Of a DNA stretch of 64,000 nt, positions 44,454 through 52,554 are shown piece after piece (position 1 is the first letter of the stretch; each line of letters starts with the position of its first letter). The DNA lies in assembly GCF_014647675.1 (NCBI RefSeq), contig NZ_BMPQ01000002.1, forward strand, positions 109,065 through 173,064, written 5' to 3'. The notes beneath the pieces were generated by a model that worked only from the letters and a program-made list of their open reading frames with translations, did no database searches and was not told where the DNA came from. A program made the position numbers and the translations under genes. The DNA comes from Streptomyces flaveus. Its GTDB lineage: Bacteria > Actinomycetota > Actinomycetes > Streptomycetales > Streptomycetaceae.

Positions 44454-45856
44454 CAGGCCGACCTGTCGTAGCCACTGCTTATCTCGAACTGGCTGGTCTG
44501 CGGATAGCCCGGATAGCGCCGCGGCACCGGCAGACAGCGGGCGATCTCGGTGGGGGTGGGCGCGCCGAGGTCCAGGGCGGGCGCGGTGGGCGGGCTGTGC
44601 CGGTCGCGGCGCAGACGGGCCAGCCAGTGGTCGAGCCCGGGCACCGTGCCGAGCCGCGCGCCGAGCAGCTGTGCGGAGGGCCGGAAGTACGCGGAAGGCT
44701 CGGGCGGGTCGGACTTGCCGCGCAGGGCCCTGATCTCCCGCAGCGCACCGCGCAGTTGGCCGGCCATCTCCTGGGCGTCGGCGAAGCGGCGCTCGGGATC
44801 CTCACGGGTGGCGCGCTCGACGACCCAGCGGAAGGAGGCGGTGCCGAGCCCTGGTACGTCGTCGCCGACGGCCCAGGTGGCCAGCTCGCGCAGGGTGACG
44901 CCGACGGTGTGCAGATCATGGGCGACGGTGAGCGTGGCGGCGCCCTCCGCCTCGGGCGCCATGTAGCCGTGGGTGACGTGGGCGGGCGGCTCGCTCTGGC
45001 CCTGCTCGCGCAGCCCGCCGAGGTCGATGACCTTGACGCCGTCCTTGTGGTGCACGACATTGGACGGCTTCATGTCCCCGTACACGAACTGCTTCTCGCC
45101 CCCGGCGTGCAGATGACCGAGGGCTTCGAGGATCTGACAGCCGTACGCCGCGACATCCTCGATGTCGAGCACGAACTTCCCTCGCCGGGTCTCCTCCACA
45201 ACCGCTTGGAGGGTGCGGTCGCCTACGTCGTCCATGACGATGTAGGCGCCGGTGACCTTGCCGGACTTGTCGCTGCGCGCGATGAAGTCACGGATCTGGA
45301 CGATGCGGGGGTGGCGGATCGCGACCAGATTCCGGCGCTCCACGTCCGCCTTTGCGGCGCCGTCCTCCTCGTACCGGTTGAGCAGGCCCTTGACGGCGAC
45401 GACGTCTCGGAGGTTGGTGTCGCGGGCGAGATAGACCCAGCCCTGACCGCCGTGCGCGATGGGCCCGATGACCTCGTACTTGTCGCCCAGCACATCGCCC
45501 CGAGTCAGTTCGGGCCGGTACGAGTAGCGCTCGCGGCAGGCAGGGCAGTAGCCCTCAATCGGCACCGGGCCCTCGGTGTAGGGCGGCACGAAGGCGGTGC
45601 CGCACTCCGCCGAGGAGCAGGTCATGCCGATACGCAGAGGGGACTGGGCGCTGATCAGGCGCTCCTCCGGGGCCCGAGGCTCGTGTTCGGGCAGGGCCAG
45701 CAGCTCCTTGGGGCCGAACTCCATGGGTTTTTCGGGGAGTTGGGGCAGGCCCGGGTCGTCCTTCTCGGCGCGACCGCACTCGGCGCAGTAGCCGGTGGGC
45801 AGGACGGCGCCGCCGCACGGGGCGCCGGTGAAGCGGCGGTGCGGGCAGGAGGTCAT
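44417..45856 (-). CDS. PknG-like serine/threonine kinase without TPR domain
   Basis: A 479-aa kinase. Two zinc-ribbon-like segments (C4/C14/C24/C27 and C80/C85/C104/C107) precede the kinase domain (about 118-385). Kinase motifs match PknG closely: glycine loop IAHGGQGW (133-140), Lys156 in VAVKGLL, catalytic VYGDMKPSN (D261), and VIDLGG (D278). PknG continues with a TPR domain after a LTANEIV-like linker; here the protein has the linker-like TPTEIARCLPVP and then ends in an odd Trp/Cys/Arg-rich tail, so the TPR is absent. The start overlaps the upstream protease gene stop (ATGA). Confidence 0.88.
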   Translation of the reverse strand: MTSCPHRRFTGAPCGGAVLPTGYCAECGRAEKDDPGLPQLPEKPMEFGPKELLALPEHEPRAPEERLISAQSPLRIGMTCSSAECGTAFVPPYTEGPVPIEGYCPACRERYSYRPELTRGDVLGDKYEVIGPIAHGGQGWVYLARDTNLRDVVAVKGLLNRYEEDGAAKADVERRNLVAIRHPRIVQIRDFIARSDKSGKVTGAYIVMDDVGDRTLQAVVEETRRGKFVLDIEDVAAYGCQILEALGHLHAGGEKQFVYGDMKPSNVVHHKDGVKVIDLGGLREQGQSEPPAHVTHGYMAPEAEGAATLTVAHDLHTVGVTLRELATWAVGDDVPGLGTASFRWVVERATREDPERRFADAQEMAGQLRGALREIRALRGKSDPPEPSAYFRPSAQLLGARLGTVPGLDHWLARLRRDRHSPPTAPALDLGAPTPTEIARCLPVPRRYPGYPQTSQFEISSGYDRSAWCRAWTSCRTGR

Positions 45857-47202
45857 GCCTGCCCTCCGTGGGAGCGGAGGCTCGGGGGCACATGGGCGAG
45901 GATGTCAGCGCGCAAGGCCTTGATCAGCTTGCGCAGCCGCTTCAGCCGCTCCTGCGGATCACTGACGCCGTCGATCGCGCGGCGTTCGGTGCGGCGCAGA
46001 TCGGCCACCTCGGACGCCGAGCCGAGCGAGCCGCTACCGACTATGTCCCGCCTGGTCGCGTGGTCGACCTCGCGTTCTTCCAGACTGGTGAGCAGCAGGT
46101 CCGCGTGGTCCTCGAGCGCCGGCGTCAGCAGTACGTCGCGGACTGCCGTCCAGCCGGTGCCGCCCTCGGTACGGAAGACGATCAGCAGCCTGAAGCCCAG
46201 CCTGCGCAGCCTGTCCAGGAGCTCTATCAACGGCCGGGGGGCGGGCTCCTGGTCCAGGCCGTCGACGACGACCGTGACGGGTCGTTCAGGCTCGCGCAGC
46301 ACCACCGGGCCCGGACTGTGCCGGGTGCCGAGCAGCCAGTCCTGGTACGCCAGATACCGTCCGGCCGGGTACTTGATGTAATCCAGGGCGCCGCCGGCCC
46401 GGGTCTGCTGGAGCGGCCGTCCTGGTAGCGGAGCTCGGCGCGTTGCAGCAGAAACTGCAGCGTGCGGTCCGTGCCGCTGTCCGGAGGCACGATGGTGATC
46501 TTCACCGGATCCTCGTCGGGGTCGTCGAACCAGGTGTGCAGTCGGCGCTCGAAGCCGTGGTCCCAGGCATCTGAGCGGATCAACTTATCGACCGTGGGCG
46601 ACAGTTCGGCAATGCGCTCGACGGGGATCAGATACGAGAAGGCCAGCAGGTTGTCCTCGGGCAGCGGCATCCCCCTGTCACCGCGCCAGCTGACGATCAG
46701 CCCGACCACCTTGGGTGGATTCTGCTCGTCCGGTCTGGTGCACACGGCAGCACCGCTGAAGCCCCGGCGGACGCCCCCCTGCGGTGGACGGCGTCCACCT
46801 GCACCCACTCCCCGCTCACGCCGCCGATCGTGCCGTGCAGGGACATGCCGTCCTCGAAGCCTTTCGCGTACCCCGTGGCGTACACCTGGAGTCCGGCCCA
46901 CATCCGGGGCTCCAAGGTGGCGGGGCGTGCCTGCGGGCGCGGGCTCTCCAGCCGGAGTAACGCGACGTCCTCGCCCTGACCGTCGGGACCGGGCAGCCAG
47001 CCGCCCTCGGCGACACGTGCCGCCACCGGTTCGATCTCCCGGTTCTCAGCGAATTCACCCACATCACGTCGTCCGGGTCACGCACCACATGCGCACACGT
47101 CAACGCGGTGTCCGGGTCGATCAGCACACCCGCCCCGCACACCGGACCGTTCGCGTCCCCGCGTCGCAGCCGCAGTCTCCAGTCCGCCCGTAGCTCCCCC
47201 AT
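45853..47202 (-). pseudogene. Trypsin-like protease fused to P-loop-like domain, three frameshifts
   Basis: One gene read in three frame changes. Segment 1 (ATG 47202) holds ALTCAHVV, the catalytic His. Segment 2 holds GEDVALLRL, the catalytic Asp. Segment 3 holds GFSGAAV, the catalytic Ser, then a region like a damaged Walker A (TIVPPDSGTDRTLQFLL), and after a third shift VTVVVDGLDQ, like a Walker B. The shifts are about 47051 (GTGAATTCGC), 46774-46779 (run of six C, one short) and 46415-46421; each needs one extra base. The repaired protein is about 450 aa. All three catalytic residues survive, so loss is recent or a sequencing artefact. The 3' end overlaps the kinase gene. Confidence 0.8.
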
Positions 47203-47539
47203 GCCGCATCAGCGTACGCGCGTCGCACGGCCCGTCCCTAGACCCTTGACCAGGATTGATCGGCCAATGAGCGGAAGAAGGGCGGGAGATGACGAGGCAG
47301 GCCCCGGAACCGCTCGTTCCCCGCCGGGGCCACCGACGGTCCGGTGTCCCCCGAAAGGACGACCCGCATGAATGTCGCATGAATGTCGCATACGTCCGCG
47401 CACGAGTGTCCGTGTACATCCGCACGTGGATGTACACGTGCGAATACCCGCGTGCGACCCGGAATAGTTCTATGATGCGCCTGGTTGAAGATTAAACAGC
47501 CTCGGTGCAGAGCCGAGGCTCGTCCCCAAGGAGCCAGTC
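47203..47539. promoter_or_regulatory. Regulatory region upstream of yceI-like gene
   Basis: Holds a tandem repeat (ATGAATGTCGC twice, 47369-47390) and a perfect 11-bp inverted repeat CGTGTACATCC / GGATGTACACG with 6-nt spacer (47411-47438). Further on are TATGAT (47471-47476), a -10-like element, and TTGAAGATTAAA (near 47484-47495), resembling a MarR-type half-site pair. AAGGAG lies 7 nt before the ATG. No gene was seen. The inverted repeat is the best operator candidate. Confidence 0.6.
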
Positions 47540-48154
47540 ATGGGCCTGTTCGGAAACAAGAACTCCAGCGGCAGCACCGACACCGCCACAGCCACCGCCG
47601 CGACTCCCGACCTGTCCGCCCTCACCGGCGACTACGCCATCGACCCGTCCCACACCACCATCGGCTTCGTCGCCCGGCACGCCATGGTCACCAACGTCAA
47701 GGGCAGCTTCACCGACCTCTCGGGCTCCCTGCACCTGGACGGCAGCGACCCGTCCCGCTCGACCGCGTCCCTCGACATCAAGATGGACAGCATCGAGACC
47801 GGCAACGCCGACCGTGACGGCCACCTCAAGAGCGCCGACTTCTTCAAGACGGACGAGTTCCCGACGATGACGTTCCGCTCCACCAAGGCGGAGTCCCTCG
47901 GCGGCGACGACTACCGCATCACCGGCGACCTCTCGATCCTCGGCACCACCAAGCAGCTCTCCATCGACCTGGAGTTCAACGGCTCCGCGAAGGACCCCTT
48001 CGGCAACGAGCGCGTCGGCTTCGAGGGCAAGGCGGAGATCCTGCGCTCGGAGTGGGGCCTCACGTGGAACGCGGCGCTGGAGACGGGCGGCGTCCTGATC
48101 TCCGACAAGATCAAGCTGAACTTCGACATTTCGGCGATCAAGAACGCCGGCTGA
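47540..48154 (+). CDS. YceI-family protein
   Basis: A 204-aa YceI-like lipocalin-fold protein (DYAIDPSHTTIGFVARHAMVTNVKG..., GNADRDGHLKSADFFKTDEFPTMTF). Such proteins bind isoprenoid-like or other hydrophobic ligands and respond to stress. There is no classical signal peptide; the N-terminus is a Ser/Thr/Ala-rich 30 residues, so it may be cytoplasmic. ATG at 47540 with AAGGAG upstream. Confidence 0.93.
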   Translation: MGLFGNKNSSGSTDTATATAATPDLSALTGDYAIDPSHTTIGFVARHAMVTNVKGSFTDLSGSLHLDGSDPSRSTASLDIKMDSIETGNADRDGHLKSADFFKTDEFPTMTFRSTKAESLGGDDYRITGDLSILGTTKQLSIDLEFNGSAKDPFGNERVGFEGKAEILRSEWGLTWNAALETGGVLISDKIKLNFDISAIKNAG

Positions 48155-48245
48155 TCCTGCGGGGCCGGTCTCTCTGCGCGTTCCGTCACGTCCCGCCGCT
48201 CTGGGTCGGGCGGAACTCCTGCGACCATTTCGTGTGCGTAATGTG

Positions 48246-48272
48246 CAACAGCCGTACCCAGTACGGCTGTTG
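48246..48272 (+). terminator. Terminator after yceI-like gene
   Basis: Perfect 12-bp stem CAACAGCCGTAC / GTACGGCTGTTG with loop CCA, 91 bp after the stop. Confidence 0.75.
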
Positions 48273-48340
48273 ACGCACGATGAACCTTCCTGGCGACCCG
48301 GCATGGGGAGTCCAGGGAAGTCCAGTTCCAGGAGACGCAG

Positions 48341-49057
48341 TTGAGCACGAAGACGGGACCGCAGCACTACCCCGGTGCGAGCCGGACGCATTGGTACCAG
48401 GACGAGTACGGCGGCGACGCGATGGAGGTCAACGCCGTCGTCCTGCACACCACGGAGGGCCGCACCCTGCCGGACTACGGCGGCGGAGCCTCGGCCCCGA
48501 ACCTCACGGCGGTACCGGACCTGGCGGCCAAGAAGCTCCGCTGGTACCAGCACTTCGACATCGAGACCTCGTCCCGCGCCCTGGTCAACGAGTCGGGCGG
48601 CGTGGAGACCAACGCGCTCAACGTCTGCCAGCTCGAACTCGTCGGCACCTGCGACCCGAGCACCCACGCCAAGTGGGAGGAGGCGGGCGAGTCTCACATC
48701 TACTGGCCGGAGGCACCCGACTGGGCCCTGCGCGGCGTCGCCCGCTTCCTGGCCTGGATGCACGCCGAGCACGGCGTACCGCTGTCCGGCCCGAAGGCGT
48801 GGCCCGCTTACCCGAAGTCGTACGGGAACGAGGGCGGGCAGCGGATGAGCGGCGCGGAGTGGAACGACTTCAAAGGGGTCTGCGGGCACACACATGTCCC
48901 CGAGAACGACCACGGGGATCCCGGAGCGATCGACTTCGCCCAGCTCATCAAGTACGCGAAGGAGGCGCCGGACGCGAAGGATGACGGGCAGGACGAAGAC
49001 TGGACGGCGCGCTTGACCGGGGCTTTTCGGCGTTGGACGGGGGCTGATCGGTCTTAG
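48341..49057 (+). CDS. N-acetylmuramoyl-L-alanine amidase, endolysin-like
   Basis: A 238-aa amidase-2/PGRP-type peptidoglycan hydrolase. Zinc ligands are likely His in VVLHTTEG (about 36) and the C-terminal GHTHVPENDHGDPGAIDF. Phage-endolysin-like in its lack of a signal peptide. TTG at 48341 is supported by AGGAGA 8 nt upstream. A basic/acidic C-terminal segment (KDDGQDEDWTARL) is not a known wall-binding repeat. It stands alone, with no holin or other phage gene nearby. Confidence 0.88.
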   Translation: MSTKTGPQHYPGASRTHWYQDEYGGDAMEVNAVVLHTTEGRTLPDYGGGASAPNLTAVPDLAAKKLRWYQHFDIETSSRALVNESGGVETNALNVCQLELVGTCDPSTHAKWEEAGESHIYWPEAPDWALRGVARFLAWMHAEHGVPLSGPKAWPAYPKSYGNEGGQRMSGAEWNDFKGVCGHTHVPENDHGDPGAIDFAQLIKYAKEAPDAKDDGQDEDWTARLTGAFRRWTGADRS

Positions 49058-49662
49058 CCCTGGACCGGCTGCCCTGGGCCCCGGCCATCCTGGGGCCCGG
49101 GTGATCCCAGCTCGGCGATCGCCTTCTCCAGCCGAGCGGCCCTGACCTCCGAAGTCCTGGCCTTCAACAGCCCCAGCATGACCTGATACTGCCCGGTCCT
49201 GCCGAGCCGCTCGAAGGCGTCCTTCGCGCGGGGATCGCGTTCCAGCGCGGCGGCCAGATCGTCCGGAACCGTGGCGTTGCGCTGCGACTCGTACGCAACC
49301 GCCCAACGCCCGTCCGCCTTGGCCGCCGCCACCTCCGCGAGCCCACGGGGCCGCATACGCCCGGCCGCCGTGAGGGCCTCGACCTTGCGCACGTTCACCA
49401 TGGACCAGTCGCTGCGCGGTCGGCGCGGCGTGTACTTCTGCAGGAAGTACGTCTCGTCGTGGCGCCGACGCTGCCCATCGATCCACCCATGGCAGAGGGC
49501 CACGTCAAGGGCCTTCGCCACGGTGACGGTGGTCCGACCGGAGCCCTTCTTGGCGACCTTCAGCCAGATCCCGCGCTCATGCCCGGCATGCGCATCGAGC
49601 CAGGCGTCCAGCTGTTCCGCGGTGTCGAAAACCTTGATCTCCAGGCCGTCGAGAGTGTCCAT
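49054..49662 (-). CDS. YdeI/OmpD-associated family protein
   Basis: A 202-aa YdeI-like protein: EIKVFDTAEQLDAWLDAH, GIWLKVAKKGSG, VALCHGWIDGQRRRHDE, YFLQKYTPRRPRSDWS, a conserved family block. The function is unclear (linked to bacteriocin or metabolite protection in some species). ATG at 49662. It follows the ATPase gene by 37 bp in the same orientation and overlaps the amidase gene end by 4 bp on the opposite strand. Confidence 0.9.
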   Translation of the reverse strand: MDTLDGLEIKVFDTAEQLDAWLDAHAGHERGIWLKVAKKGSGRTTVTVAKALDVALCHGWIDGQRRRHDETYFLQKYTPRRPRSDWSMVNVRKVEALTAAGRMRPRGLAEVAAAKADGRWAVAYESQRNATVPDDLAAALERDPRAKDAFERLGRTGQYQVMLGLLKARTSEVRAARLEKAIAELGSPGPQDGRGPGQPVQG

Positions 49663-49699
49663 GGGGACAAGGTAGGGCGAGTGTAGGTCAGCTTCCGTC

Positions 49700-51184
49700 C
49701 TATTCCCCTCTGTACAAGCGCTGCAGATCCACCAGGACCACCTCGCCCTTGGCCGCAGCGGCTCGCAGGTCATCCGTGAATCCCGCGCCGCTGTAACAGG
49801 TGAGCCGCACGGCTGACGTATCGGTCCCGCGCCCCGCGAGCAAGGACTCGACGCGACGCAGGCGGTCGAGATGCCCGACGCCCATGACCTGGTCCCACTT
49901 GGCCTCGCCGAGCGAGAGCAGGACTCCGTTGTCCTGGCCCACGGCGCCGCGTACCACCACGTCGATCTCGTGACTCGTCTGCGCCGCCGGATCGGGGACC
50001 GTGCCGTACGAAACGTCGATCGGCATGCCTCCGAAGGTCTCCGGTGCGGCGAAATGGGCGACCCATTCGCGGCAGATCTGTTCGAAGTGCGGACCGACGA
50101 CGGCCGAGAGGAAGCGGGCTCGGGAGCTCTCCCAGACCTGGTCCGCCAGGCCTCGGTCCAGCAGGGGCAGCTTCGGCCGTGAGATGGCGTGGTCGAAGGC
50201 GATGAGCGGCTCGCCCACCCGGTAGACGCTGCGGTTCTTGCGGAAGGCGTCCACTTCGCGGCGTACGAGACCGCAGTCCTGGAGGACCGTGAGCGGGTGG
50301 GTGATATCGCTGGTGGGACGCTCCAGGCAGCCGGCGATGCCGCCGGCCGTGGCGTTGCCCGAGGCGAGTGCCGCCAGTACGGAGTGGTAGAGGGCCCGGT
50401 CCCGCAGGTCTGACTCGTCGGCCAGGAGGTAGCGGGCCTCGCGGTACAGCGGGGACCGGGGCGACAGGGCCGTACGACAGACCCAGGCGTCGAAGTCATC
50501 CAGATCGGCGGGGACGTCATCGCGTACGAACTCCTTGCGATACGCGGGCGTTCCGCCGACCACGCTGTGCACGAGCAGCGCGAGCCGGGGGTCGTCGATG
50601 CCCCAGAAGGCGGCGGCCTGGCGGAAGTCCAGTGGCTGGACGATGAGTTCGAGCCCGGCCCTGCCCCGGAGGGGAGACGTACCGCTGAGCAGTTTGCCCA
50701 TGAAGGCGAGGGAACTGCCGCAGAGGAGGAGTCGGGTGCGGGACTGGAGACGCTCCGGGCGCCGAGGGCCGTACGCCACCTGCACGATGGAGGGCAGCGA
50801 GGGCGTTGCCCTGGCCAGGTACGGGAACTCGTCGATGACGACGGGCAGGGGCCGCTCCTTGCCCAGTGCGAGCAGCGCGTCGATGGCCTGCTCCCAGCGG
50901 TCGAAGCGCATGGGGGCGATGCTGCCGGTGTACTGGCCGAGCTCTTCGCCGAAGCGGCGAAGCGACTCGGCTTCCGTGGCCTCGTACGCACAGAAGTAGA
51001 AACCTCCTGCCGCCCGGGCGAGCGAGTCGAGCAGGAACGACTTGCCCTGCCGCCGTCGCCCGGAGACCACGGCCATGGTCGCCTCCGGGCCTTCGTCGGC
51101 AGCGAAGGCCGTCAGCTCGCTCCATTCCCAGTCGCGGTCGAACATGTCGGAGGGTTTGGGCAGGTCGCGGGTGGGTCGGCGCAC
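49700..51184 (-). CDS. DUF234-type AAA ATPase with C-terminal nuclease-like domain
   Basis: A 494-aa member of the archaeal-type ATPase family (MNS clan of P-loop NTPases). Walker A is GRRRQGKS (about 42-49), Walker B is LPVVIDEFPYL, then a winged-helix region (TSDITHPLTVLQDCGLVRRE), and a C-terminal part EIDVVV ... LSLGEAKW that fits the D...ExK core of a PD-(D/E)XK nuclease. The biological role is unknown; some families of this type are candidate selfish or defence elements. The GTG at 51184 has GGAG 7 nt upstream; a 39-bp palindrome covers the region just 5' of it. Confidence 0.85.
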   Translation of the reverse strand: MRRPTRDLPKPSDMFDRDWEWSELTAFAADEGPEATMAVVSGRRRQGKSFLLDSLARAAGGFYFCAYEATEAESLRRFGEELGQYTGSIAPMRFDRWEQAIDALLALGKERPLPVVIDEFPYLARATPSLPSIVQVAYGPRRPERLQSRTRLLLCGSSLAFMGKLLSGTSPLRGRAGLELIVQPLDFRQAAAFWGIDDPRLALLVHSVVGGTPAYRKEFVRDDVPADLDDFDAWVCRTALSPRSPLYREARYLLADESDLRDRALYHSVLAALASGNATAGGIAGCLERPTSDITHPLTVLQDCGLVRREVDAFRKNRSVYRVGEPLIAFDHAISRPKLPLLDRGLADQVWESSRARFLSAVVGPHFEQICREWVAHFAAPETFGGMPIDVSYGTVPDPAAQTSHEIDVVVRGAVGQDNGVLLSLGEAKWDQVMGVGHLDRLRRVESLLAGRGTDTSAVRLTCYSGAGFTDDLRAAAAKGEVVLVDLQRLYRGE

Positions 51185-51203
51185 GGTCGTCTCCAGTGAG
51201 CAC

Positions 51204-51241
51204 TTAGGGAAGTACATTTCCCGGAAATACACTTCCCCTAA
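51204..51241. promoter_or_regulatory. Large near-palindrome at the ATPase promoter
   Basis: Left arm TTAGGGAAGTACATTTCC and right arm GGAAATACACTTCCCCTAA around a central C; only a short mismatch and one extra C break the symmetry. It lies 20 bp before the ATPase GTG and covers the likely promoter. It is probably an operator; the centre TTTCCCGGAAA is shared with a palindrome near 53817. Confidence 0.65.
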
Positions 51242-51314
51242 CGACCATCAGGTGAGTCCGTCACTCTTCGCTTGTACGGGCTCCGGGAGCCGGGCGGCAC
51301 GAGCGAGCCGTGAG

Positions 51315-52190
51315 TCAGGCGACGACCGGGTCCGCGAGCACCTGGACGAGCGCCCGGCTCTGCAAGCCCTCGGGATCGGGGCTGGACAGACCGGCCATGG
51401 TCACCAGTGCCTTCCACAGGGCCCAGCCGCGGGCTCGGCGCCAGGTGTCGTCGGGCAGGCCGACGGCCCCGCGGAAGACCTTCCGCTCATCACCCTCGAA
51501 GTACGTCCAGGCCATGACGAGGTCGCAGGCGGGGTCGCCGACGCCGGACGTGCCGAAGTCGATGACGGCGGACAGCGTCCCGTCAGTGGCGATCAGGTTG
51601 CCGATGGCGACGTCACCGTGGAACCACGTCGGTGGAAGCGGCCAGGCCGAGGTCAGTGAGCTCGTCCAGACGGCCTCACAGGCAGCGATGTCGACGACTC
51701 CCGTGAGCTTGCCGAGGGCGGCCTCGACCTGATCTCCGTAGGCACTGGGGTGGCACCCACGGAAGTAGGAATGGAGACCGGCGGCCGGTCCCTGCCGGAC
51801 AGGGGCTTGACGGAGAGCCGACAGGAAGCCACCGAGGTCGCGGGCCAACCGGGTTCGGTCGAGGTCCGTCGCCGTCTCGACCGTGTCTCCCGGCAACCAG
51901 CGCCGCACCGACCACGGATACGGATAGCCCGCCGCCGGACGCCCGACGGCAACCGGCTCCGGTACGGGCAGCGGCAGGTGCCCAGCCAGGACAGGCAGAC
52001 AGCGGTCTTCCTTCTCGACGGCGGCCACGTACCCCTCCGCACTCGGCAGGCGTACGGCCAGCCGATCGCCGAGCCGGAAGGTCCGGTTGTCCCAGCCCTG
52101 ACGTGCCACGGGCTCGACCGGAAGGTCGCTCCACTCGGGAAACTGGTCCGAGACCAAGGTGCGTACGAGTTCCTCAGTGATGTCGATCAC
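51315..52190 (-). CDS. Aminoglycoside phosphotransferase-family (APH) kinase
   Basis: A 291-aa APH/choline-kinase fold protein. It has the Brenner-type catalytic motif TWFHGDVAIGNLI, the metal-binding VIDFGTSGVGDPACDL and an N-terminal QGWDNRTFRLGDRLAVRLP. The substrate is unknown; the family includes aminoglycoside and other small-molecule kinases. The start is uncertain: the GTG at 52190 (MIDITEELVRTL) is preferred; the frame is open to 52382. Confidence 0.85.
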   Translation of the reverse strand: MIDITEELVRTLVSDQFPEWSDLPVEPVARQGWDNRTFRLGDRLAVRLPSAEGYVAAVEKEDRCLPVLAGHLPLPVPEPVAVGRPAAGYPYPWSVRRWLPGDTVETATDLDRTRLARDLGGFLSALRQAPVRQGPAAGLHSYFRGCHPSAYGDQVEAALGKLTGVVDIAACEAVWTSSLTSAWPLPPTWFHGDVAIGNLIATDGTLSAVIDFGTSGVGDPACDLVMAWTYFEGDERKVFRGAVGLPDDTWRRARGWALWKALVTMAGLSSPDPEGLQSRALVQVLADPVVA

Positions 52191-52554
52191 CGGTCCAGTC
52201 TGCGTGCCCTGTCGGCGCCTGGACACATGTTTTTCGTCAAGGTCCGGCTGTGGGGCGGCTGTTGGGCGCAGAGAAGCCATTCTTTCGTACCGCAAACTCG
52301 CACCACACGAGTTTCCCTCAGCGGTGGGCCCGGTGTAATTGAGTGGACCGAGGGCAGCGGGCGTAACTAACCTGCCCCTCATGTCCAGCCCCGAGGCGTC
52401 AAGACTCCGGCCACCGGCTCTCCGGTGGCTGTTTGGGATGTCGGGCTGAAGCTCCTCGATCGGCGATCAAAGATCGACGATTCACGTCACCCCTCACCGT
52501 TGCCGGAACGCCGTGCCGTCGGCCGTGTTCGTTTTCGGGTGTGCGGAGTTTTTC
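52191..52554. other. Divergent intergenic region, phosphotransferase to MFS exporter
   Basis: About 360 bp. A perfect 8-bp hairpin GCCACCGG / CCGGTGGC (loop CTCT) is at 52410-52429; short GATC-rich repeats (CGATCGGCGATCAAAGATCG) follow. It probably holds the promoters of both genes; no further gene is seen. Confidence 0.5.
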
